64,000 nt of DNA, taken from contig JAACJP010000004.1 of assembly GCA_013368375.1 (NCBI GenBank), positions 1,612,001-1,676,000 of the forward strand, read 5' to 3'. Each line of letters begins with the position of its first letter. Position 1 is the first letter of the stretch. Below the pieces are notes generated by a model. The model was not told the DNA's origin and searched no databases. It was given only the letters and a program-made list of their open reading frames with translations. Source of the DNA: Tricholomella constricta (Eukaryota > Basidiomycota > Agaricomycetes > Agaricales > Lyophyllaceae). Positions 53,864 to 64,000 of the stretch are shown one piece after another. Made by a program: the position numbers and the translations under genes.

Positions 53864-55754
53864 TTATGCGTCGCCGCCTCTCCCACGTTTGTTCCGACTT
53901 GGGGGACGTTCGTTGTCGTCCTCACCATCAGCATCGGGGTCTACGCTATATTTACGCTTTGCCCGGTGCGAATCGCTTGTATCCGTAGAGGCCCAAGAGG
54001 GCCGGGCACGTTGGGCTTGAATAGAAGACCCCCCTGATACGTGGTGACCCTGCCTTTTCATCCTCCTTGCAAGTCTTTGAAGTGCTATAGATATAGACAA
54101 CGCGTCATGATGTTTCCATTGCTGAATATGTGAGGATATATCCTACATGCTTCGTTCCTGCGGTAATACTCGGCCCACGACTTGGCAGATCGTTGAGGAA
54201 ACTGAAGAGTAAGGTGGTTAGACACATTAGCAAAGAATGAATCTGAAAGGCTTACCCGTTCGCTGTAAGGCTGCCATCTCTCCTTACCCGAAGCTTCATC
54301 GAAACTGGGGAAGGATATCATGTACTTGGCAGTAACATAAAGATCTGCATCGGTAAAAGGTCCACCTCTAGGTCCCATCTCGCTTTCAGGCCAAACTTTG
54401 ATGGGTGCATCGTCGTCCCCATCCGATTCACCTTCAGCATCAGCTGTATCGTCTTCCTCGTCTTCTTCCTCATCCTCGGAGCTGGATTCGCGGTATATTG
54501 GTCTACGCCTCACGGTAATTTTCTCTTCTTCCTCGGATTCAAACTCGTTGGAGTCATGTTCGTCACCTTTTGCGGCAGCCAAAATTTTGTCGGGGACATC
54601 GTGGCGGTTTGACCAGTAAGAAGCCCACGACTGAGAAGTGTGGTGAGGCGCCTTTGTGATATTTGCGTCATGTGAGCTTGATTGCATGAGGAACTGGTAG
54701 GTTACTTACCTTTTCAGCCAACATGGCACAAAGATCATTCCTCGTCAACGTGGGATCGCCTTTGAGGCGCCAGGCGATGAATTTTAAGAAAAACTCTCGA
54801 TCTTCGGGCGTATACTTGTTGCCCCTGCCTCGATGAGGTATTACTATGGTGGGCGGCGTTGGTGAACGCGAAGGAGGCTCAGGTATCTGTATGTCGGCGT
54901 TGGGGGGCGGTAAACGGTCACCGAAAACAGGGGCGGGCGCCGTGAGGCTGTTGATGGTACTTCGGCCACCAGTTGCTGGCTGGAGTGGACGATGGTCGGA
55001 GGGTGTTTGTCGCTTAGCAGAGCCACGGGAAGGCGCGGCCGGTGAAGGTTCCGTCTTGTAAGCACTGGGTGATGGCTTCTTAATAGCCTGGAGGGCAACC
55101 TTGGGGGGGTTGAGATAAACGGAAATAGTCTCATCGAGACGATCCTTGTGATCAAGATAATAGTCTTTCCAGAGACTTGCAGAGTGTCCGTTTTTCTGAA
55201 GCGCCTTAGACGCGTTAAAAATAGACTAGAACACGATGACTTACACCATGTAACGCATTCAACGCGTCCTTGTAGGTCGCTCGTCTACTTCGACTCTCGA
55301 CCAACGCCTGGAGAAGAATCTTCTCGTCTGCCTGCTCAACAGGTGCAGACAGGGCGAAAGCATCTTGAATCATCTGCTGCTGGATAAACGGTATGTTGAA
55401 ACCGCCCATGGCTGGTATTCCGTTAGGAAACTGCTGAGGGTGCATTTGATTGACATTTGACCAGCCTGGCTGATTGAATAACTGATTTTGCGGCGCACTG
55501 GGGATAGGTACGTGAGATAACGAGTTCTGTTGCATGGGGGGATTCCATTGGTTCTGGTTAATTGCGTGGGTTTGCTGAGACTGAGGCTGGGAAGGATGGT
55601 GCTGATGCTGTCGCTGAGGCTGGGCGGGCAGGTGAGAGCTGGTATACATGGGTGGGTTGACATGGGAGAAATCAGGATAAGGGTTGGCGCTTGACGAGGC
55701 AATATTTCCGTGATGAAAGCCGTTCATCCCGGCAGGCAGGCTTGCAGGATTCAT
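53864..55754 (-). CDS. Nuclear protein with two Myb/SANT-like modules
   Basis: Five exons (55245-55754, 54710-55195, 54256-54651, 54147-54201, 53864-54084) give 555 residues. The first 110 residues are Gln/Asn/Pro-rich. In the middle, KYTPEDREFFLKFIAWRL...SWASYWS looks like a Rap1-type Myb helix bundle. After a strongly acidic run (Glu/Asp, about 290-330), a second module FTDADLYVTAKYMISF...SWAEYYRR has the same spacing. The end is basic (KRKYS, RNKRGRGG). A DNA-binding or chromatin role is inferred; telomere binding by analogy with Rap1 is possible but unproven. The intron acceptors give uninterrupted phase. Confidence 0.7.
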
Positions 55755-55919
55755 CGCTCAGTCGACAGCAAGAAAACTGAACCCGTCTTGGAAGGACACT
55801 GCATCACGTGACTACGTCGCGTGTAAAGGTACATATAGGGTGGCAAAGCCTGGCTAATTGCTGGCTAAGCTCCGAGGCCGCTGTCCGTGGGGCTCCGTCG
55901 ACTTTCCTTCTCACCCACC
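55755..55919. promoter_or_regulatory. Divergent promoter, Myb-like protein / MMSDH
   Basis: 165 bp between opposite start codons. It includes a near-palindromic CATCACGTGACTACG stretch with a CACGTG E-box at about 55803-55808, a common bHLH site. Confidence 0.5.
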
Positions 55920-58366
55920 ATGTACGTGTCCAGACTCTCTCGTGTAGGTGCTCGCGCGTTCGCTACATCCGCACCACTGCGTGCCTTGAACGCAGCAGCA
56001 CTCCCAAAAGCTGAGCGCATCTCCGCGGAATGGAAGGGAACTAGTGCTACGGGAGGCACGACCAAAAATTTCATCGGAGGGGAGTTCGTGGAGAGCAAAA
56101 CTTCCGAATGGGTCGACGTCGTTGACCCAGTCAGTATCCGTCATTCTCTTTGTCCCCTGTTCGCTAACCTTACTCTCCTAGTCCACCCAAACACTACTCT
56201 CACGCGTACCCCAAACGACCAGTCATGAATTTGAGCAGGCTGCAGACGCCGCTTCGCAGGCATTCAAGACGTGGAGTCAGACAAGCGTGCTCAGCCGCCA
56301 AAAATTCGTTCTCAGGTACGTCTTACACACAGTGTCCCAAATGATGTATTAACAGATCGTCATCTAGCCTCCAACAATTGATTCGTGAAAATGCAGACGC
56401 AATTGCAAACAGCATCGTTTTGGAACAAGGCAAAACAACAGCTGGTGCGCACCGAGAGTTATTATATGTGAAGCCCTTCTGACCTCGATTTAGATGCCCA
56501 TGGAGATTTACTCCGCGGACTTCAAGTAGTGGAATCATCCATTGGCATTACCTCAACGCTTATGGGAGACAAACTCGAAGGTATCTTGGAACTTCTCCTT
56601 CTCTCGACGTGCCTCAACTAATTCCTCGGCCTCGTCTTCAGTTAGCAGGGACATGGACACCTTTGTCAGAAAGGTACCTTTGGGTGTTTGTGCAAGTATT
56701 GCACCATTCAATTTCCCTGCGTATGGTCTCTTCACTGGACGATCTATGTATGATGTTTACATATTACTCTTATTTAGCATGATCCCATTGTGGACTATAC
56801 CTATGGCTGCCGTCACTGGAAACACGCTTATTCTCAAGCCTTCTGAGCGTGATCCGGGTGCAGCCATGATGATTGCCGAATTATGTCAACGCGCAGGTAT
56901 ATATCCTGTCGAGCAAGATCAGTAGAATTCTAATTTGTTCTTCACAGGTCTCCCGGCAGGCGTTCTCAACGTTGTTCATGGCTCTGTTTCCACCGTCAAT
57001 GCTATATGCGACCACCCACAGATCAAGGCTATCAGTTTCGTGGGAGGTGACAAAGCTGGGAAGCACATTTATGAACGGTAAGGAAATGACGCAACTGAAT
57101 TCCAGCTACTGACGCAGCAAATACAGGGGAACCCAGAATGGCAAGCGTGTACAAGTGAGCGGCACCTTTCCAGATGGTTTATAGTTATAACCTCTCTTCA
57201 GGCAAACCTAGGAGCGAAGAACCACGCTGTCGTCATGCCAGACGGTTTGTTCAATGACAGAATTTTGTTTCAGTACTGACCAACTCCTGTCTAGCGAACA
57301 AGAATCTGGCACTCAACTCCCTTGTGGGTGCCGCCTTCGGAGGTTTGAACCATGATTATACATCGGATCTTTGCTGAAGACATACCACATAGCTGCGGGA
57401 CAGCGTTGCATGGCTTTATCAGTTGGTCAGTTCGGTTTGGGGCGACTCTCTTGATTGTCTTTAATACTCCTTCGCAGCTATTCTTGTCGGAGAAGCCCAG
57501 TCTTGGCTCCCGGAGCTCATCGAGCGCACCCAGAAGTTGAAAGTCAATGGTGGATTTGAACAAGGCGCCGATTTGCAAGTAATTTTCTGGTTCCACCTAT
57601 GGCTAGACTGACCTTTCTTTCTAGTGGCCCTCTAATTTCTCCCGCGGCGAAGCAGAGGGTCATTGGTTTAATTTCATCAGCGGAGGAGGAAGGCGGAAAA
57701 ATCCATCTCGATGGACGAGGACTGAAGGTGTCCGCTTACCCGAACGGAAATTTTGTAGGACCGACTATCATCGAGGCCAACACCAACATGAGGTGTTACA
57801 CGTACGTTGCGTGTCAAATTAGCGAAATCATTCTGACGAGCAACTCACACAAGCGAGGAGATCTTTGGCCCTGCCTTGGTGGTTATCCGGGCGCCAACTC
57901 TCGATGACGCGATAGACATCATCAACGAGAACAAGTATGGTAACGGAACCGCTATTTTCACGCAATCCGGAGCCACCGCGCGAAAATTTGAGACTAACGT
58001 CAATGTTGGACAAATTGGAATTAACGTCCCCATCCCTGTACCCTTGCCCATGTTCTCATGGAGTGGCAACAAGGTAATACACAGAAACAGGTGGAAGAAG
58101 ACATGACTGACTGGTCTATGTTAGGCAAGCTTCTTGGGCGACGTCGGTTTCTACGGAAAGAGGTAAGCTATCAGCACGAATCCCGCCTAGAGATGACTGA
58201 CTCAAGTGTTTGCAGTGGTATCAATTTCTACACTCAGAACAAAGTAAAGTATACTTAATCTGCTACAGCCAAGCTTAACCAAGTTTCACAGACTACGACG
58301 AGCCTATGGAGGGCAGAGGATGCAGTCGGCAACCGCGCATCTGTAAACATGCCGACCCACCACTAA
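55920..58366 (+). CDS. ALDH6A1: Methylmalonate-semialdehyde dehydrogenase (acylating), mitochondrial
   Basis: Seventeen exons (55920-56129, 56182-56315, 56368-56444, 56494-56580, 56642-56720, 56778-56896, 56948-57077, 57127-57154, 57202-57244, 57295-57342, 57393-57425, 57478-57574, 57625-57801, 57854-58073, 58125-58162, 58216-58243, 58292-58366) give 540 residues. It converts malonate and methylmalonate semialdehydes to acetyl- and propionyl-CoA in valine and pyrimidine breakdown. An Arg/Ser-rich presequence (about 1-25) points to mitochondria. Blocks: [44 protein letters not shown] and GQRCMALS with the catalytic cysteine. The intron after 57574 has the GC donor GCAAGT. Confidence 0.95.
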
Positions 58367-58440
58367 GTGCAGACCATGTAGCCAAGAGTAATAAAAATTA
58401 TATTTCCAATGTTGCACCGAGATATGTTTCTATCAGAAAG

Positions 58441-59161
58441 TTATTTTTCTAGTGCATTTCCTGTGACGGTATCTAGAAAAGCGTCCGAGAGCGCCGTGCA
58501 TTGTTGGAAGACCTTCTCAAATCCATCCTGGTATGGTATGTGAAAAAATCAGGAACATCGAACAAAGTCGTATTCAATAACATGCTACATACCGTTCCAC
58601 CATAGTAAGGATCTGGTATCGGCTTGTTGTCGAGATATGAGCCCCACAAACGGATATCGGCCGTGGAGTTCTGAGGCTTCCGCCGCATCAGGTTGCGTAG
58701 GTTGCTCTCATCAGCAGCGAGGATGTGCGTGAATTCCGCAAAATCAGAGGTAGCAAGCTCCCGAGCCTGGCAAGATATGGGAACGTTGTGCTGGAGTGAC
58801 TCTATCTGAGCAAACACTGATTATCTGAGTCAAGTCTACGGCTCACTTTCCTACAAACTTCGGCGGTTCTAAAGTCATATAAATTTTAATCGTCATAGCG
58901 TCTCAAGCATCTCCTCACACTCTTACCTTTCATCCGGACCCTCACCCACATGGTATCCTCCTGTTCCACAGCTGTCCACAACGATATCGAGTCCGCGCTT
59001 CTTGGCAATATCCTTTAGGACGGCCTCGCCCATAGGGGATCGGCAAATATTCCCTTTATCAGAGTAGTCCTTCAGTCTTGATATCTTATTCTAAAGCAGC
59101 TTTCTCGTATCATACCTAAACAGACGACGAGGACTTTGATTGAGGAGTTGGGAGTCGACAT
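58441..59161 (-). CDS. LTP1: Low-molecular-weight protein tyrosine phosphatase
   Basis: Five exons (59116-59161, 58927-59053, 58847-58868, 58593-58805, 58441-58527) give 164 residues, the family size. Cytosolic acid phosphatase acting on phosphotyrosine. The P-loop C-x5-R appears as VCLGNICRSPMGEA across the first intron, and the general-acid loop as DPYYGG near the end. The third intron (58806-58846) is only 41 nt, near the lower limit for splicing, but the phase requires it. Confidence 0.94.
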
Positions 59162-59269
59162 GGTGGCTTCTGTAAATGGGATATTAAAATCATCGATCAA
59201 ATCACTTCGATCATTTGGCACAAAGAGTGACTCCTGCCACCCAATTTCTATATATCCGAGTCGTTAAGC
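59162..59269. promoter_or_regulatory. Divergent promoter, LTP1 / SH3BGR-like
   Basis: 108 bp between start codons on opposite strands; a TATATA run near 59249 lies about 20 bp before the + strand ATG. Confidence 0.5.
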
Positions 59270-60191
59270 ATGCCTTCGCCCCCAATCTGTGTATTTTTGA
59301 CCACGATAGCTTCTCAGCCGGCTCTGAGACAACGACAAGGTAGGGACGGTTACAAAACCGTCATCCACACACACTGAATGTCGAGTTCTCTAGAATATCT
59401 GCTGCGCATTCTTCAAGTCAAGAGGATCCCTTTCTCGTCTTACGACCTTGCATCCGATGAAGATGCCAAACGGCTCTGGAGAAGGAGAGCACCGCCAGGT
59501 AACACTTATGAATTGACCATTCCTCAGCAATATTCACATCGTGGTTTGTAGACCAACAACAACTCCCAGGGATCCTTGTCGGTGGTCAGTTCCCTGGTGT
59601 AGGTGTCTTACTCTTAGAAAACCACGGTTCGCTTAACGAGTTCAATGAATTAGCCTTTCTCAGAGTTGTAAGTGTGCCTATAACTCAAAATATCCTGCCT
59701 TTACAACTGGAGATCTCAGTGAGGATGCTGTCGAATGTGATGAACTCGATGTCTTCCTTCGCCTCAACGAGACATGGAAGGCCGATGACGATCAGCCAAT
59801 GATTCCTGTAAAGCCCATTGGTGTCCCCGGCGCCGTCACTCCCTTGCAGATGACCCCAGATCACCTGAAGAAGAAGATCCTCGCCCAAGCTCCTGTATCT
59901 CCGCTCAAAGGGAAGAGGATACCAGTCAACAAGCGAGAGGGGCAATTTGATGTCAGCACGGAACTTGAAGGATATGGTCTGCAAGGTGTCAAGGTCACAG
60001 AGGAGGAGCTCATAAACCTTGTGGCGGAATTGGGACTTGACGGCGACGACGCTGGAGACTTGGTTAAGGGATTGAGCGGCGGCTCGTCATCAAAGGCCGG
60101 CGGCGATGACACCGAGCCCAGCGAAGCAGTTGGGGAAAAGGAACAGACAGGGGTGAGCGAAACCGAGTCCAGCCAAGGCCGGCACCGATGA
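59270..60191 (+). CDS. SH3BGR-like thioredoxin-fold protein
   Basis: Four exons (59270-59339, 59394-59498, 59552-59667, 59724-60191) give 252 residues. The first 100 residues match the SH3BGR/glutaredoxin-like fold (ICVFLTTIASQPALRQRQEYLLRILQ across the first junction; LPGILVGGQFPG). The rest is low-complexity and acidic, typical of this family. The third exon boundary is uncertain: the frame around 59600-59667 includes an unusual hydrophobic insert. After the stop, another frame continues an Ala/Lys/Glu-rich tail through a purine run (60210-60250), so the true C-terminus may be longer or shifted. Confidence 0.68.
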
Positions 60192-60744
60192 GGCCAAAGC
60201 CCCTGCTAAACAGGAGCCGGAGAGGAGGAGGAGGAGAAGGAGGAGGAGTATATCAAACTGGCATGCCCAGTTGGAACAACCAGTTCACTGCGGGCCTACA
60301 TAGGTAAACAACTATACATTGGCTACCTGCACGTTTCGACTCGTCGCAGTACCTACTGCTGGGGGCGAAGATGCACAACAGTAAAACAGGACCGCCCTGG
60401 ATGCAACTGTTACAACCAGTTGAAGCTAGCATGCGCAGTCCCCTGCTTATCAGCATAACTCCCCGTCATCCAGGCATCCTGCTATACCGATTGGTCCACA
60501 GTCCAACAGAGCATGCATGCGTTTTCGTACATCGACACAAACCCATCATTCTGCTTCTTGGGGTGGCAACAACCCGGCTGGAATAAATGATCCCCGCAGA
60601 ACGACTCAGCCATGATGTTTGACTCCGTCTTTCCATTGCAGGTCAATTCTTCCGCGACTACGACAACCCCGAATCCCGCGATATTAACTATACGAGAACA
60701 TATATACACTATTGAAAACCATCCTCTGTAAGCTGAAGATCGTG
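60192..60744. other. Convergent intergenic region with a purine tract
   Basis: 553 bp between the SH3BGR-like and SDR genes. A (GGA)-rich simple repeat occupies about 60214-60250. No gene recognised in the rest. Confidence 0.45.
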
Positions 60745-61879
60745 TCAGAGCTTGGGCAACTGGTTCAGAGCCTGCCGCTTCAGACCTCCGCCCGAGAGCA
60801 GGAGGCCACCATCTAAGGTGATGGTTGCTCCGTTGATCCACGATGCGGCTGGACTCGCCAAAAACAATGCCGTTCCTGCGACATCTTCAGGCTTTCCGAA
60901 CCGCTGCGCCGGTGTCGACGCTAGCAGGGGGTCTCCAGATGTTGCCAGGGTATAAGCAGTCACTGCAAATACAACTTAGGAGATGCCATGAATGAGTAGA
61001 CATGACCGTACTTTTGCTTTCAAAAAATCCGCAAGCAATGGTGTTTGAAGTCACCCCCTCCCATCCCAGTCTTCCACCAAGATGTCGGCTGAGATGATGA
61101 AGGGCAGCCTTAGAAGCTGAGTAAGCGTATGTTTCATGGTCAGGGACGGCTAAGCCTTCGATGGAACCAATCTGTCGGAAGCAATCAGCGGGCGCACACG
61201 AAGGCGGCAGTGACAAGGGACTCGCGTTGATGATGCGAGCGGGATCGTCATATGTCCTGCCATTTCTGCTGGTCGCAGCTGCAGCGCGGAGTAGCGGTAA
61301 CAATTTTTGTGTGAGAGTGAAAACCCTCTGCAGATTTAAAGTCAGGACTTTGGTAAAAGCTGCATCCTAGATGTTTCGTTGAGCGTTTGCTTGGAAAAAA
61401 AGAGACGCGTTTTTGACTTGCCGGGAATTCATCGAGTGTGGAGCCCCAAGCAGCACCCGCATTGTTGACCAAAATATGGAGAACAGATTCCCTAGATGCG
61501 AGTTCCTTGACAAGGCGTTCAACCTCCTCATATTTTTGTAAATCTGCAGGGAGGGCTATACATGTCCCCGGGCCTAGTGCGTTGAGCTCCTTTGCGGTCT
61601 CTTCACAATCTTTTGCAGTTCGGGACGATATGTAGACCTTACATATCATGTCAGCTTAAAGATTTGGTCATTTGACACGTTCCTCCCCCTACCTTCGCGC
61701 CATTTTTGACAAAGCCGGTCGAAATCTAAGGCCAGAAGATTAGGGGTGAGGGAAAGCACGATGGCTAAAAGTTGGATTACCATTTTCCCAATACCCCGAC
61801 TCCCCCCCGTGACGAGCGCGACTTTCCCTTTTACTGAAAAAAGATTTTGAACCTCGAATGTGGACATAATGCTTGACAT
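60745..61879 (-). CDS. Short-chain dehydrogenase/reductase
   Basis: Six exons (61781-61879, 61693-61725, 61422-61637, 61226-61366, 61012-61171, 60745-60962) give 288 residues. Rossmann-fold NAD(P)H oxidoreductase of the classical SDR type, resembling FabG-like 3-oxoacyl reductases: TGGSRGIG cofactor loop, NNAG, catalytic Ser in INIGS and Y-x3-K in YAYSASKAALHH. Substrate unknown. Two introns use GC donors (GCAAGT after 61422 and GCGAGT after 61226, minus strand). Keeping the second would insert 18 residues before the catalytic IGS motif. The ATG at 61867 is an alternative start. Confidence 0.88.
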
Positions 61880-62225
61880 GGCATTTCATCCATCCATGGT
61901 ACTTTATACATTTCACGGGCCGCAAGCGAGATCCCAAGGTTTAGCCCTTTCGGGTGACGGGAACCAAAGTTACCGACGTGATGTGGCAGTGCCATTTTTC
62001 AAGGCCGAGGGGATGTCGAAATCTGAAAGCAATAGAGAAATCAACTTGACAACGTAGTCAAAGGTGCAAATAGGAAGCTTGCATTTGGCAAAGTGGAAAA
62101 TCTACGCATCTACGCGAATTTTCCAACTACAACCCGCGGAGATAAAATAAAACAAGTTGTGTTACAAATATGGCGCATGCAGTTCACGTCGAGGTCAAGC
62201 GGCTCCAAGCCCCAAGCCCTAATCA
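61880..62225. other. Intergenic, no feature recognised
   Basis: 346 bp between the SDR start and the seipin 3' end; should contain the SDR promoter. Confidence 0.4.
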
Positions 62226-63513
62226 TCATGAATCTGAATCTGTCAGTCCGTCGAACGCTCTCGATGCACGGCGGCGAAGTGGATCTGGTTTCACACTCGC
62301 AGGCGGCATGGTAGTCATCGGAGCCTCTACTTTGACCCGCTGCATACGGAGAAAAATATTAGGAATAAAGAGGAATAAAAATACAGAATCCGAAGACTGA
62401 CGGATTTTCGACTCGGGGTTCTGCTCAACCTGGACCGACGTCTCCTTATTGGTGGTTGCTCATCGCTCTCCGAATTGGATGAACTTGGTGGTGACCTAAT
62501 TAGTCCCTTCTGTTCACTCATGGGGCTTCCGACTCCACCCCGAGATGTTCTCCGCAGTATAGTGGGGAGGATACAGGACGCAAGGCTGACCAATAGGATG
62601 ATGAAGCAAGCAGTCGCAGATATTAGGGCGAATGTCAATGGAAAGCGTGACACAAGGCCCCTGGAAGATCATCAGATATCTACGGACTCGTATAAGAGAG
62701 GTTCACTTTACCGAATGCCGTGATGGACAATAGAACCTCGAATTGACGCGGAGATCACGCTTATCTCTTTCCCTTCACCATTTCCGAGACTTTTCCACCC
62801 GTCACGACGCCCAACCTCTACAAAGGCAACAACTTTAGAGGAACCTGGAAGGAAAGAAGCCAGCATTGGCACGGTGAGGCTGATCGTGCTTGGTTTTCGA
62901 CGCAAAAAAGAAGCTCGGGGACGGAATGCAATAGCCTGGTCCAGGTGTAAGTGAAGATAAACAAACAAATACCTATGTTGCACTCACAGGGCGACGAACG
63001 GAGGTTAAAGTCTTGTTGGAAGTTGTGCTCAAGGACAATGTGGTCATGAAATTCCCGAGAGCAAAATTAGACTCGATGGCAGGAATGTTCAGATGAATTG
63101 AAACATCGTAACGTTGCTGAGCGACTAGAGGTGGAAGGGGTGTCAGAGCATAGGGTGGAGCGCCATCACTAGACGGTATTAGAAGAGGGGAACGTTGCAG
63201 AGATCATAAAACGACGTTACCCAAACTGTAGGTGGAGCGAGGATTCCCAACCAACCGCAACGTTTTTCCAGACAATGAAACCTGCAGAGAAGGAAAGAAG
63301 AATGGAGAGGGGTATAAGAAAAAGACAGATTAGTAGGGGGATTATTTGAGGGGCGAATGGACGAAGAAACGAAGAAGTGGTGGAGACGACTGCAAGAAGG
63401 AGATGGAGTGGGGCGGAAAGGGCATTTGAGAGCACTTTTGAGATATTGTCCCTGTCCTCAACGGTGCGTCCGTCCTCCTGCGCAATTGAGGTGTGTGTAT
63501 TGTCCATTGGCAT
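62226..63513 (-). CDS. Seipin (lipid droplet assembly protein)
   Basis: Five exons (63221-63513, 62988-63168, 62712-62935, 62402-62660, 62226-62339) give 356 residues. Seipin forms ER rings that organise lipid droplet formation. A first membrane helix (about residues 50-75, LLICLFLIPLSILLSF), a lumenal beta-sandwich with the family blocks YDVSIHLNIPAIESNFALGNFM and VVAFVEV, and a second helix (FALISATACFIILLVSLASC) are seen. The tail is basic. If the last intron (62340-62401) is retained, the frame stops at 62327 after a very hydrophobic end; splicing gives a charged tail and is preferred. Confidence 0.9.
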
Positions 63514-63569
63514 GGGTATGGGTGCAAGCCTCAAGATTTTCGTGGCTGTGCGCTTTACCACCCACTTCC
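63514..63569. promoter_or_regulatory. Very short divergent interval
   Basis: 56 bp between the seipin ATG chosen here and the next + strand ATG; the shortest such interval in the window. An upstream seipin start would shrink it further. Confidence 0.45.
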
Positions 63570-64000
63570 ATGGCGCCTCAAAGTGAAGTCAGAAATCTCA
63601 TCGGGCTGCATCCATCCTCAGAGCAGCTAAACAAATACTTGACGTCTCTTGCGAACGTTGTTTCATCTCCAAACCTAACCGCTGAAGTCAAGTCCTACCA
63701 AGATGCCGTCTACTTGAACTATTATCCGCTTGGCCTAAGTCTTCTCTTCTCCCCACTCCCGGGCTATAGCCCAAAGACAGGCCTTACATTGGCCGAAATT
63801 AACAATGACCGGCTTGTCCTCGACAGCATTGATATCTACAATATTCCAAAGCCTGCATCGTCCGACCCGAGGTCCAAGGGAACGTCCTCCCGAACTGCAG
63901 AGTTGGCGTTTGCGTCATTCCCTCTGTTTCCCCTCGTGCTTGACGTCGGCGGCGAAGTCAAGGAAAAGGATAACGACGCTTTAGCTCGCTCATCGCAGCT
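63570..64000 (+). CDS. Unrecognised protein, 3' part outside window
   Basis: An ATG at 63570 opens a frame that stays open to the window end (143 codons, no intron needed). Notable segments are YLNYYPLGLSLLFSPLPGY and LVLDSIDIYNIP, then a Ser/Arg-rich linker and FPLFPLVLDVGGEV. The conserved-looking hydrophobic blocks suggest a small globular domain. I do not recognise the family and propose no function. Confidence 0.65.
   Translation, partial: MAPQSEVRNLIGLHPSSEQLNKYLTSLANVVSSPNLTAEVKSYQDAVYLNYYPLGLSLLFSPLPGYSPKTGLTLAEINNDRLVLDSIDIYNIPKPASSDPRSKGTSSRTAELAFASFPLFPLVLDVGGEVKEKDNDALARSSQ

Noticed and set aside
20309..61879. Fatty acid or propionate gene cluster (thiolase, carnitine carrier, MMSDH, SDR)
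   Set aside because: The genes are scattered over 40 kb among unrelated housekeeping genes on both strands; no cluster logic.
1..64000. tRNA or rRNA genes
   Set aside because: Scanned by eye for tRNA B-box-like GGTTCGANTCC with a matching A box and for rRNA; none convincing. A dedicated scan could still find one.

Overview
The window is nuclear DNA of a basidiomycete fungus, most likely an agaricomycete. Genes are packed on both strands, nearly all are split by 45-65 nt introns, and the protein families are fungal (KRE6-type glucan synthesis protein, ARG2, RAV1, FAS1 proteins). The transposons also fit: Ty3/gypsy chromovirus, a tyrosine-recombinase (Ngaro-like) element, and a TET/JBP dioxygenase pseudogene of the kind that travels with fungal DNA transposons. 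No species is assigned. Gene models were built by hand from splice signals, reading phase and family motifs. Every multi-exon model listed closes in frame, except where noted.

Region 1 (1-15446) is a nested transposon island. Chromovirus A (1-4590, 5' end outside the window) carries a stop codon in pol and sits inside a tyrosine recombinase ORF. The rest of that recombinase element, with B1-A2-B2 split direct repeats, ends at 6104. At 6105 begins a 92-bp inverted repeat whose partner ends at 15446. Between the arms lie a dead TET/JBP-like gene and an intact, young chromovirus B (8746-15095; identical 474-bp LTRs, 5-bp target duplication GCAAC). Chromovirus B shows a likely self-priming mechanism, a covarying hairpin around the primer, and a -1 frameshift heptamer at the gag stop.

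Region 2 (15972-26300): homeodomain protein, ceramide glucosyltransferase, TatD nuclease, peroxisomal 3-ketoacyl-CoA thiolase, membrane-anchored heparinase II/III-like lyase, and a Ser/Thr-rich single-pass membrane protein.

Region 3 (26710-43545): Ima1 nuclear membrane protein, SNAPc subunit 1-like factor, KRE6/SKN1 GH16 protein, UBE2O-like E2, F-box protein, N-acetylglutamate synthase, and a carnitine/acylcarnitine carrier.

Region 4 (43907-64000): multi-FAS1 membrane protein, RAV1, Rab GDI, a Myb-like nuclear protein, methylmalonate-semialdehyde dehydrogenase, low-molecular-weight phosphatase, SH3BGR-like protein, SDR oxidoreductase, seipin, and an unrecognised gene running off the end.

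The cellular genes are unrelated housekeeping functions with several very short divergent promoters; nothing argues for a biosynthetic cluster. Splicing is notable: one AT-AC intron, four GC-AG introns, a GG 5' splice site in RAV1, exons of 7-9 nt, and one gene whose first coding exon is only the ATG.
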